NCBI RefSeq assembly: GCF_014268585.2
Contig: NZ_CP077092.1
Location: 1,302,001-1,366,000 of the forward strand
Length of the DNA stretch: 64,000 bases
Source: Pseudomonas iranensis
GTDB lineage: Bacteria; Pseudomonadota; Gammaproteobacteria; Pseudomonadales; Pseudomonadaceae
Reading direction: 5' to 3'
Shown: one piece after another, positions 43,929 through 51,929 of the stretch
Numbering within the stretch: the first letter of the stretch is position 1
Layout: every line of letters begins with the position of its first letter
The notes under the pieces: model-generated
Databases searched by the model: none
Told to the model about the DNA's origin: nothing
Seen by the model: the letters and a program-made list of their open reading frames with translations, nothing else
Made by a program: the position numbers and the translations under genes

Positions 43929-44240
43929 GTGTACAAGCTGGCGTTTTTTGTTCCTGACAGTCATGTCGAGGTGGTCAAAGGGGCTGTGTTCGCTGCCGGT
44001 GGTGGGCGGATCGGTGACTATGACCACTGCGCCTGGCAGGTGCTTGGCTCTGGTCAGTTTCGGCCTTTGGATGGCAGTCAGCCGTTTATTGGCGAGGCGG
44101 GGCAGGTTGAGCGTGTCGAGGAATGGAAGGTTGAGCTTGTCGTGGCGGATGAGTTGATTGTGGCTGTTGTGGCGGCGTTGAAGCTCAGTCATCCGTATGA
44201 GACGCCGGCTTATGAGGTGTGGCGGCTGGAGGATTTCTGA
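43929..44240 (+). CDS. NIF3/YqfO-like small protein
   Basis: This 103-residue protein is the short stand-alone form of the insert found in NIF3/YqfO proteins: MYKLAFFVPDSHVEVVKGAVFAAGGGRIGDYDHCAWQ at the start and LSHPYETPAYEVWRLEDF at the end. The function is unknown; related domains bind metals or PII-like ligands. The start is GTG, five bases after the purL stop. Confidence 0.85.
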   Translation: MYKLAFFVPDSHVEVVKGAVFAAGGGRIGDYDHCAWQVLGSGQFRPLDGSQPFIGEAGQVERVEEWKVELVVADELIVAVVAALKLSHPYETPAYEVWRLEDF

Positions 44241-44264
44241 TCTTCTTTGCTGCTTGAACGGGAG

Positions 44265-44297
44265 ACCCGCAGATGAGTGATTGTCTGCGGGTTTTTT
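44265..44297 (+). terminator. Rho-independent terminator after the NIF3-like gene
   Basis: CCCGCAGA and TCTGCGGG form an 8-bp stem, followed by six T. Confidence 0.9.
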
Positions 44298-44330
44298 GTT
44301 GCCGCTGATTTTTAGGCGGGCGCATTTTCA

Positions 44331-44357
44331 CTGTGGGAGCGAGCCTGCTCGCGAAGG
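44331..44357. repeat. Single REP unit outside the left repeat
   Basis: This is one isolated unit (CTGTGGGAGCGAGCCTGC, then TCGCGAAGG) without a partner. It lies just left of the large repeat that borders the toxin island. Confidence 0.85.
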
Positions 44358-44386
44358 CGCCCTTACAGGCGAGCATGCTGGCTGAT

Positions 44387-44890
44387 TGGGTGAATATCCG
44401 TTGCTTCGGGTGCTGCGGCTGGCGGTTTCGCCCTTACGGCGAGTCACTTTTTCAGACGCCAAAAAGTAACCAAAACGCTTGCTCCTACGTTCGGCCCTCG
44501 CAGGCTCGGGTCCCTTCGCTCCGGGATCGATCCGGGCGCAGCGGCTCCGGTTTGCTTCGCTGCACCTCCTTCCGCTGTGTCTGGCTGCGCCAGACGGTCG
44601 CTGCGCTCCCACGCCCGGATCAATCCCTCCGCTCAGCCTTCCGACGTCGCCGGTGGATCAAGATCAAGAGCAGGCGAGCTGACACTCGGCCTATTGAGTG
44701 GTGAAGGGCGGGTGTTCGGCGTTATTTTTGTGGTGGATTTGCCCCTCACCCCAGCCCTCTCCCCGAGGAGAGGGAGCTGATTTGTGGGCTTTTCAAATCC
44801 TGAGTTCGACTCGGACTTTCACGTCGGCGTACCTCGCCTGAACAACTCGGTCAGTCCCCTCTCCCTCTGGGAGAGGGCTAGGGTGAGGGT
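44387..44890 (+). repeat. Left large repeat bordering the toxin island
   Basis: About 500 bases are shared, in the same order and orientation, with 51478-51863. Module 1 includes TTTCGCCCTT, CACTTTTT and CGGTCGCTGCGCTCCCA, then CGGATCAATCCCT and CGCTCAGCCTTCCGACG. Module 2 begins TGTGGTGGATT and carries inverted CCCTCTCCCCGAGGAGAGGG hairpins. This copy has about 140 extra bases (44454-44593) absent from the right copy. Short open frames in it are not believed to be genes. Confidence 0.85.
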
Positions 44891-45091
44891 GGCGATCTGG
44901 AGTGTGTTTAAAGCAGTGTCTGAGTTCGCAGAACCTTCCCACAAGGTTTTCAGGTTGCCCGTCGGACGTGCGATCTCTAGTCTTTTGATGTCGCCGAAAC
45001 TTCGGCGATCGGGTGTGAGAACCCTTAGGAACTGTTAATCCACAATCAGTACCACCATAATCGCCGCCGGCATTTCTGCTGTGTATTGTTA

Positions 45092-45166
45092 TGGCGGCTG
45101 TGTGCGGGCGGACTTCGGTCCGGCCGGGCTTGTTCCTACCGGTTTCTCACCCCGCACACTGCTGCC
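45092..45166 (+). ncRNA. Structured leader (three-way junction) before the DUF6124 gene
   Basis: A 15-bp outer stem pairs GGCGGC and GTGTGCGGG (45092-45107) with CCCGCACAC and GCTGCC (45151-45166), with one T-T mismatch. Inside are a GGAC-TTCG-GTCC tetraloop hairpin (45109-45120) and a CCGG/CCGG hairpin (45124-45142). The start codon is 57 bases further on. It looks like a cis-regulatory RNA or a DNA recognition element; no known riboswitch class is recognised. Confidence 0.55.
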
Positions 45167-45222
45167 ACCACTCCGCCGCGTGAGAAACGGCAAGTGATTG
45201 GCTATTGATTAGGAACGTATCA

Positions 45223-45582
45223 ATGTCAAAACCTGTGCCCGATCCACCATACGAACCCACCCCCCTCGAACAAACCATCCGTGCCGACGACCTCGCGAAA
45301 AACCGCGAAGCGATCAAGCGCGCTCTCGATTTCTACCTTTGCCCGCAGCCTGGCAAGTCGCATCCGCCCAGCACTATGTTTCTGATTCAGCCCGACATCG
45401 ACACTGAAAGCCTGCTCGCCCATGCCTGTGAATCACTGGCTTCAGCCAATACCCTGGCCAGTGATTTCGCCGATCAACTGGGCCGTCCGCAACGCAATAC
45501 GGCTTTGGCGATACAGCAGATCATCATGCTCGCCGAGCTGGCGGTGAATCGGGCGCTGGATCGGGTTGACCCGCGTAGTTGA
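45223..45582 (+). CDS. DUF6124 family protein
   Basis: This 119-residue cytosolic protein belongs to a family common in Pseudomonas and formerly grouped with DUF3077. A proline-rich start (MSKPVPDPPYEPTP) is followed by STMFLIQPDIDTESLLAHACESLASANTLASDFADQLGRPQRNTALAIQQIIMLAELAVNRALD, which is mostly helical. Function is unknown. Its distinctive structured leader suggests post-transcriptional control. It converges on the toxin gene across a shared terminator. Confidence 0.85.
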   Translation: MSKPVPDPPYEPTPLEQTIRADDLAKNREAIKRALDFYLCPQPGKSHPPSTMFLIQPDIDTESLLAHACESLASANTLASDFADQLGRPQRNTALAIQQIIMLAELAVNRALDRVDPRS

Positions 45583-45610
45583 GTCAGGCGCGCAAATGTC
45601 GGCTCGGACA

Positions 45611-45647
45611 TAAAAAAACCACTGGGCCGCCGGGCCCAGTGGTTCTT
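45611..45647. terminator. Bidirectional terminator between DUF6124 and the toxin gene
   Basis: AACCACTGGGC and GCCCAGTGGTT form a perfect 11-bp stem. The minus strand has a seven-T tract (best for the toxin), the plus strand TTCTTCT. Confidence 0.9.
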
Positions 45648-45665
45648 CTCGACGTGCAATCAGAT

Positions 45666-48600
45666 TTACGTCACCTGCACCAGCTTGATGTCAGTTACCA
45701 GCATGCTGATCAACGTCCGCAGGTATTTGAAGCCCTCGTCTTTTTTGCCCCATCGATCAATGAACAACAAGCCTCGGTCGTTGACCTGAATCGGTGTGAC
45801 CACTATTTCGCCAGCCTTGGATTTATGCACCAGACGCGTTCCGCTGGTGCCCTCGTTTTCGATCAGGAACAGCCCGGGGTGAGTCAGTTTACTGCGGCTG
45901 ACCGGTGGCGCAGGGGCAATCTCCTTCTTGCCTGCGACTGCGAGGTTCATCGTGAAATCACTGCGCACAGCCCGTGCGCCGATGGCTTTTTCCGGGATTA
46001 TTGTCGCCCACGCGCCTTGTTGGATCGAGCTGGCGAGATCAGGCGCACTGTCGCGAACATGAAGGCTGACCGCGCTCAGCGTTTCCCCCAGCCCCGGAAC
46101 GCCGAGACTGTAGTTGGTCTGCGTGCTGTCGATGAGCGCGATCCATTTATGCGGTCCGTGGACCAATTGATCGGCTTTGATCGTTTCAGTGGCGAAGTAG
46201 CTGAACATCTCCTTCCTCGACAACTCGGGATCAGGCAATCCCTTGACGTTGTAACTGGCGACGCAATCAATGGCCCTGATGCGGATGTTGTATTTGGCCG
46301 CCGCCTCACATACCTCGTTGTAATTGTCGGTACCCACATAACCACTCGGCCGATCCGCGCTGAGCATGTGCAGATGAGTCTTGAGTCGCTCGGGCATCCG
46401 TTGGGTCAGGTGAAAGATGTCCAGATCCGCCTGATGCAGATCGGTGTATATACGCTCCAGGTACAACGTGTCATAACCCGCATCCTTGAATGCCTCCATG
46501 TGTTTCCTGAGCAGCGCCTTGCCTGATACTTCCGTTGGGTTTTCACCGATCAGGAGATTCAAGCGACCGTCTGCCAGTTTTTGCAAAAACGTGTCGAAGG
46601 TTTCCTCGGCGGTGATCGTCGGGAGCGCCGCTGTTGTCGCAGGTTTGAACTCGGCCAATGTATCTCTGGCCGCTTTGCCCAAGCGCTGGCGTGCGCCAAC
46701 AAAAGCGCTGAATAACAGCCGGTCGCCTTTCGCGGGCTCGTAAAAACTGTTCAAGCCGTTACTGTCGCGCATCAGCCTGACAACATCCTCGTGAAACGAC
46801 GGCGCCATATCGTAGTCGCCCAATTGACTGGAAGTCGTGGCAGTTGCCGCTGGCTTGGAGATCGGCCGAGGTGCTTTGTACGCGGTCGGCATCTGCACCA
46901 GATAATCGCCTTGGGCCGTCGCACTCCCGGCGGTTGCTGCGGGAGAGTCCAGGCCAATGCGAGCGGGTTGATACAGGTCGACATCTTCAACACGCACGGC
47001 TACAGCGTCGTGCAAATCGGCCAGCCCTGGGGTGTTATCGAAGGTACTCATGCGTGACTGCTCGGTCAGGACAATCCAGCGGTCTTCAGGGGCGTCGGCG
47101 ATGTTGGCTGCAAGGGTCTGGTGCGAATAGAAGTTGCGGATGCTGTTGCTGCGTGGCGTCAGAGGCGAGATCGTCGACATCGCCATGAAGTGCTCCAGTT
47201 GGTAGCTGGTAGAGGCATCCAGTGCATGAATCTGGAGTCCCTTTTCTTGAGCTGCACGCACAAGTGCTCGATAAGAGTAGAGCGAACCCTCTGCGTGCCC
47301 CAGTGCCTTGTCGACGGCTTTGAGATGATCTTTGATGTGCTTCCAGCTTTCACCTTTGTTCAACTTTTGCAGCTTGGGATAAAAGACGTCTCCCGCGACA
47401 TACTCCACATAAAGGCGCTTGAAACCCTTGGCCACGAGCGCGTCCATATTTTCAATCAGCACTTTTTTGCTGGCGATGGAGCCGGGCGCGGCGCCAATCA
47501 CCAGATTTTTTCCTTTGCATGCGTCGCTGGCGATCAATTGTGCAAACGAGGCGTCGGCGGCCACGTCAGGGACCCGAGCGCGAACAGGCCGCGGGGCGAG
47601 TTCGGCGAAATGACGGTTCGCGTCTGCGGTGAGTTTGTCGACCTGTTTCAGGTAAGCGATTCGTGTTTTTGCGAGTCCATCGACTACGCCGATCACGGTC
47701 GCGAGGGGTGACGTACCCATGTAATCCTGCCCACTCGCCAGGACGCTGGCGCGGAACTGCGGATCCATGACCGCCTCGATGCGCTGCCGGTACTTTTGCG
47801 CCACGCCATAGTCTTTGTGCGGACCGGGTGTCTCGGGCACGGCGTCGTACTTCGGCGCGCCGCCGACCATGCCGCTGCGCCTCATTGTTCCGTCAAGATC
47901 GGGCACGACGAGAATACCGGTCGAGACGGGAGGGTCACTCATTTTCATCTGATAAAGCAAATAACGACCCAGTGCGTCGGGATCGTGCTTGGCGTAGTAA
48001 AAACGCCCTCTGAACTGGACCAGACGCAAACTGTGCCATTGCGGTGCTGGGGCTACCTGATCAATCAGTCTCACGACACCCTGCTGTTCGTTGCCAGCAC
48101 TGGCGATCCCTTTACGCAACAGCCGACGCACGGGCTTGAGTGAGCGCAAGGCGGGACGCAGATCGGTCAACACTGCGCCGGTACTGTTGAACAAGTAACC
48201 GAGCAGGTGTTGGAAGGCTTCGCCGTGGTCCCCTTGGCGATAAGCGTGCAGCGCGAGCATGGCGTCCTTGAAGGCCAGCAGCAGACCGGTGCTCAGGCTT
48301 AGCAGCGGAAAGGGCGCGGTGGCGATGGCGGTGATCCATTCGACACTGGTCCAGATCAGCCCGGCGATCATTTCGGTCCGGCTGGTGGTGGTGGCGTGGA
48401 CATTGTCGATTCGCCGTTGCAGCTTCATGTTGTATAGCGCCGTGCGCAGATCGCTGACGGCGTCGGTCGCTGGTGTCGAGTCGTAACGTGGCGGGCTGGG
48501 CGTGATTTTATTGAGGTCTTTGGGCAACTGAGTTTTGACGTTTTCGAGGAAAGTGCGAATCCGCGGCTGAGCGCTGACACTGACGCGCAGAACAAAGTAT

Positions 48601-51386
48601 TCGGTCATTCCAGCCTGCTGTTGGAGCAAGTAGTTGAACAGCCGTGCTTCGCGAAAGCTGACACCGTCGGGCGCGTCGGGGGTGTAGAGCAGAACCGGGT
48701 TATCACCATGGCTGAACAGCCAGGCGTCGATCACCCATTCGCCGTCGATCATCAAGCGGTGGATGGGGTATTTCGTACGCGTCACTCCAGACGATTCATC
48801 CATGCTGGTGATGCTCTGCTCCAGCCATTGCCGATCGCTGCTGGCGATGTGACCCTGCAGCTGGCATTCCAGCGCAGCGCTTTTCATCTGGCGCTGAGTG
48901 ATGGCCAGGGTTGCGTTACGGCGGAACTCGTAGCCCTCGCTTGTCGCACTCTGCAGTTCAGCCTTGACCTTGTCGGTGTAACGCTGGCCGATCCACATTC
49001 CGGTGACCGAGCGCGCGACGTTCTGCGCGGTGAGGCTGCTGATATCGATATCCGGCGGGCCTTTGAAGCGGGCCGAGCGGGAGAATTTGTCATCGAGAAA
49101 ACCGATGCCGTCGGCATAGCCGTCGCGATACAGCTGGGTGTAGGTCAACGGCTTCGGGGTCGAGGAGCGCACGATGGAAGTCGGCGAGTAAGCCCATACG
49201 GTATCCGGGTCGACATCATTGGCCGGGCGCTTGAGCAAGCGGTTCAGACTGATTTTCGCCTGCTCGTGGACGTAGTCGTTGAAGGCTGGAAAGCGGCTGC
49301 CCGACAAGTGATGTTGATTGAAAGCGCGCAATGCGCCCTCGGCCTCCTCGGTGAAGGTCGACAATGCCCGGCGATTGGCTGCTGTTGTCGAGCGATACCA
49401 GGTGGGCGTGCTGAAGTCATAGTTGTCGATCCGCGTGGCCAGTACGTGTTCGGCCATGGCTTGCAGGCAATCGACATGGTTGCCGGTGTGACCGAACGTC
49501 ACCTTCCGATGCTCCAGCGCATCAGGCTTGAAGCTCAGCCCTGCCAGCACTTTGCGTAGCGTCGGGCGAAAGCGTATCGGCGCACGGCTGATCAGGTAGC
49601 CCGCCATGCTGTCGGCGACATCACTGTGCCCGGCCCAGCCCAACAGATGGGTCTGGCATTCGCGTTCACTGGTGAAGGCCTGAAACTGCTGCTCTCGCGG
49701 TGCCTGCGGCGTGCACAGCAGTACACGTTTGATCGCGCCCTTGTCGTCGCTCTGACGCAATACCCACAAGTCCTGCAATTGCGCACCGTGCAGCGACAGG
49801 GTGGCGGCGCGCAAATGGGCATCGCTGCCGCTGCGCAGGCGCTGGATGAGCTGCAGATCACTGTCTTGCAGGTGCCCTTGCAGCACCGCCGTATAGGCGA
49901 GCGCGACGATTCGCAGGTCGAGCATTCGCTCAATGGCGGGTTTGATCGCAGGCCTGGCGTGCATTTCTTTTTGCAAGCGACTGAAGTCGATGCGCGGCTG
50001 CAGTTTCAGCGCTTGCCCGACCAGCCACGCGGGTGTCACGTCGACAAAGGTTTCCGGCAATGGCGCACCATCATAGGTCAGGGTGGTGTAGCTCAGAAAC
50101 TCCGACCCCGGTAACTCATCGCCAGTGTGCGGGCCGCGCAAGGACAGATCGAGCAGGCTGAGCTGGTGCACGTAGACGCCATAGCCCGGCACCCGACGGT
50201 CGGTGCTGATCCGCAGTTTTTCCGGCTCCAGATCGTCGATTTCCAGCTCGTCGCTCAGGCGTTCCAGCCACTGCTGGCGGGCCAGCGCGATCAGGCTGCC
50301 TACCGGTTCCACCAGGTCGAGCAAGTGTTGTCGCGCCTGCTGATAGTTGCGCAAGTGCTCGGCCAGTTCGGTTTGCCGTGCAGTGCTGGCGCTGCGGTAC
50401 CAGTCCGGTGCGCTGTAGCGCAGATGGCGTTCGAACAGGGTCTGTGCGCGCAGCTCCAGGCGTGGAGTGAGATCCGGCTGGGCGGTAGCAATGGCTTTTT
50501 CGAGCGCTTCGAGCAACAGCGTTGGGTCTCGTTGCGGGTTGTCGGCGAAGCCCAAGGCGCGCTCGATATCCTGCGTGCGTTTCTCGATCAGCGCGTCGTA
50601 GGTGTGTTCGAACAAGGGCTTGCTGTCGATCGGCGCGAGCGACAGCGGCCAGATCCCTGCGGCACCGACATCGTGATAACGGGTCGGCAGCATTTGCATG
50701 AAGTCCTCGCGGCCGCTGCGCGAGTTCAGCGACTCGCGCAGATGAGTGTCGAGATCGGCCAGCGAATTGAAGAACTCGATGCCGCGTGCAGGCGTGAACA
50801 GCAGGGCGTAACCGACGCTTTGGTCTTTCAACAGATCGGTGACTCGCGGGCTGTCCTTTTCCGTTACGACAAAGGCGCCGGCCAGTTCGACGGTGGCGGC
50901 CTGATAGCTGAACTGCATTGCGTACATGGCTGGACGCAGCATCGGGCCCAGGTCGAGTTTATTCAAAAGCTCGCCGGCTTGCGGGTGCAGCAGGCGATCG
51001 GTAACGGCTTGTCGTGCTTCGTGGCCGAAGGCGGCGAATCCGGCATCGTATTTGAGAAAGGTCTTTGCCGGCTTGCCGTCGATCTTGTCGCGCAGGTCCA
51101 TGTTGATCAGTTGGGTGTTGAGTCTGATCTTCAGGTTTGCGATCAGCTTTTTGCCTGTGTCGCTTTGCAGGTCGCTGGTTTCGAGCTCTTGGTACAGCGC
51201 GCGGCTTCGCTGCTGGTAGCTGGTGCGGTAGGTTTTCAGCTGTTCATTGAGGGTTTTCAGGTAGGTCTGTTCGGTGGTCGGTTTGTGTTCGGGGAGAAGT
51301 GGGTCAGGGGTATTGAACAGGTAATCACCGATCTGGTTGAGGTCGCTTTTGATCTCATCGGGGGTGGGGGCGTTGGGGGTGCTCAT
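45666..51386 (-). CDS. Large dermonecrotic/Mcf-like toxin with tandem degenerate C-terminal modules
   Basis: This 1906-residue protein resembles the large DUF6543/dermonecrotic toxin-like proteins of Pseudomonas. It has no Sec signal. Residues 1 to about 990 are a helical region of that type. A hydrophobic stretch near 1000-1070 (EWITAIATAPFPLLSLSTGLLLAF) may insert in a membrane. Two related modules follow, starting NLVIGAAPGS (N1294) and NLLIGENPTE (N1610), like the membrane-targeted effector toxin domain. Histidines I expect there are replaced in both copies (Pro1301, Tyr1329; Pro1617, Arg1645, Gln1756). The start has GGAGAA nine bases upstream; the longer frame lies in repeat DNA. A secreted toxin is likely; the secretion route is unknown. 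Confidence 0.8.
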   Translation of the reverse strand: MSTPNAPTPDEIKSDLNQIGDYLFNTPDPLLPEHKPTTEQTYLKTLNEQLKTYRTSYQQRSRALYQELETSDLQSDTGKKLIANLKIRLNTQLINMDLRDKIDGKPAKTFLKYDAGFAAFGHEARQAVTDRLLHPQAGELLNKLDLGPMLRPAMYAMQFSYQAATVELAGAFVVTEKDSPRVTDLLKDQSVGYALLFTPARGIEFFNSLADLDTHLRESLNSRSGREDFMQMLPTRYHDVGAAGIWPLSLAPIDSKPLFEHTYDALIEKRTQDIERALGFADNPQRDPTLLLEALEKAIATAQPDLTPRLELRAQTLFERHLRYSAPDWYRSASTARQTELAEHLRNYQQARQHLLDLVEPVGSLIALARQQWLERLSDELEIDDLEPEKLRISTDRRVPGYGVYVHQLSLLDLSLRGPHTGDELPGSEFLSYTTLTYDGAPLPETFVDVTPAWLVGQALKLQPRIDFSRLQKEMHARPAIKPAIERMLDLRIVALAYTAVLQGHLQDSDLQLIQRLRSGSDAHLRAATLSLHGAQLQDLWVLRQSDDKGAIKRVLLCTPQAPREQQFQAFTSERECQTHLLGWAGHSDVADSMAGYLISRAPIRFRPTLRKVLAGLSFKPDALEHRKVTFGHTGNHVDCLQAMAEHVLATRIDNYDFSTPTWYRSTTAANRRALSTFTEEAEGALRAFNQHHLSGSRFPAFNDYVHEQAKISLNRLLKRPANDVDPDTVWAYSPTSIVRSSTPKPLTYTQLYRDGYADGIGFLDDKFSRSARFKGPPDIDISSLTAQNVARSVTGMWIGQRYTDKVKAELQSATSEGYEFRRNATLAITQRQMKSAALECQLQGHIASSDRQWLEQSITSMDESSGVTRTKYPIHRLMIDGEWVIDAWLFSHGDNPVLLYTPDAPDGVSFREARLFNYLLQQQAGMTEYFVLRVSVSAQPRIRTFLENVKTQLPKDLNKITPSPPRYDSTPATDAVSDLRTALYNMKLQRRIDNVHATTTSRTEMIAGLIWTSVEWITAIATAPFPLLSLSTGLLLAFKDAMLALHAYRQGDHGEAFQHLLGYLFNSTGAVLTDLRPALRSLKPVRRLLRKGIASAGNEQQGVVRLIDQVAPAPQWHSLRLVQFRGRFYYAKHDPDALGRYLLYQMKMSDPPVSTGILVVPDLDGTMRRSGMVGGAPKYDAVPETPGPHKDYGVAQKYRQRIEAVMDPQFRASVLASGQDYMGTSPLATVIGVVDGLAKTRIAYLKQVDKLTADANRHFAELAPRPVRARVPDVAADASFAQLIASDACKGKNLVIGAAPGSIASKKVLIENMDALVAKGFKRLYVEYVAGDVFYPKLQKLNKGESWKHIKDHLKAVDKALGHAEGSLYSYRALVRAAQEKGLQIHALDASTSYQLEHFMAMSTISPLTPRSNSIRNFYSHQTLAANIADAPEDRWIVLTEQSRMSTFDNTPGLADLHDAVAVRVEDVDLYQPARIGLDSPAATAGSATAQGDYLVQMPTAYKAPRPISKPAATATTSSQLGDYDMAPSFHEDVVRLMRDSNGLNSFYEPAKGDRLLFSAFVGARQRLGKAARDTLAEFKPATTAALPTITAEETFDTFLQKLADGRLNLLIGENPTEVSGKALLRKHMEAFKDAGYDTLYLERIYTDLHQADLDIFHLTQRMPERLKTHLHMLSADRPSGYVGTDNYNEVCEAAAKYNIRIRAIDCVASYNVKGLPDPELSRKEMFSYFATETIKADQLVHGPHKWIALIDSTQTNYSLGVPGLGETLSAVSLHVRDSAPDLASSIQQGAWATIIPEKAIGARAVRSDFTMNLAVAGKKEIAPAPPVSRSKLTHPGLFLIENEGTSGTRLVHKSKAGEIVVTPIQVNDRGLLFIDRWGKKDEGFKYLRTLISMLVTDIKLVQVT

Positions 51387-51477
51387 GGGCACGTTCTCCA
51401 GGCTGGGAATGAGGGGCCAGCATGGCGAGGAGGGTGTTTTGTGGGGTGGTATATATGTATGGGTTTGGGGCTGGGTT

Positions 51478-51863
51478 TGGGTGAGTATCCGTTTCTTCGA
51501 GTGTTGCGGCTGGCAGTTTCGCCCTTGCGGCGAGGCACTTTTTCCACTGCGTCGTACGGTCGCTGCGCTCCCACCCCGGATCAATCCCTGCGCTCAGCCT
51601 TCCGACGGGCTCCAAAGTCAAAAGCGGACTCGAGCTTGGGCTCATTGTTTTGAGTGGTTAGAAGCGGGTGGTGTCTGGCTTTGGTTTTGTGGTGGATTCG
51701 CCACTCATCGGAACGCCGCTCGCCCAACCCTCTCCCCGAGGAGAGGGAGCTGATTTGTGGGGTGTTCAAAATATGCATTCAGCTCGGTATCGCACGTCGG
51801 CATACCTCATCCAACCAACTCGGTCGGTCCCCTCTCCCTCCGGGAGAGGGCTTGGGTGAGGGG
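51478..51863 (+). repeat. Right large repeat bordering the toxin island
   Basis: This is the second copy of the element at 44387-44890, in the same orientation, with modules 1 and 2 in the same order but about 140 bases missing from module 1. It fills most of the 543-base gap between the toxin start and nagE, so the toxin promoter must lie in or beside it. No gene is believed to lie here. Confidence 0.85.
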
Positions 51864-51881
51864 CTGTTGATCTGCTCCAAA

Positions 51882-51906
51882 AGTGGGAGCGAGCCAGCTC
51901 GCGAAG
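51882..51906. repeat. Single variant REP unit outside the right repeat
   Basis: A lone unit reads GTGGGAGCGAGCCAGCTCGCG, with CCAGC for CCTGC in the core. It mirrors the lone REP outside the left repeat. Confidence 0.8.
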
Positions 51907-51929
51907 CGGCCCGCCAAACCACGACAGAT

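Noticed and set aside
44333..44780. Several short frames in the left large repeat
   Set aside because: The same sequence recurs at the right repeat with a 140-base difference that breaks them; they look like repeat DNA, not genes.
51387..51584. 66-codon N-terminal extension of the toxin
   Set aside because: It runs into the large repeat; GGAGAA nine bases before the internal ATG marks the true start.
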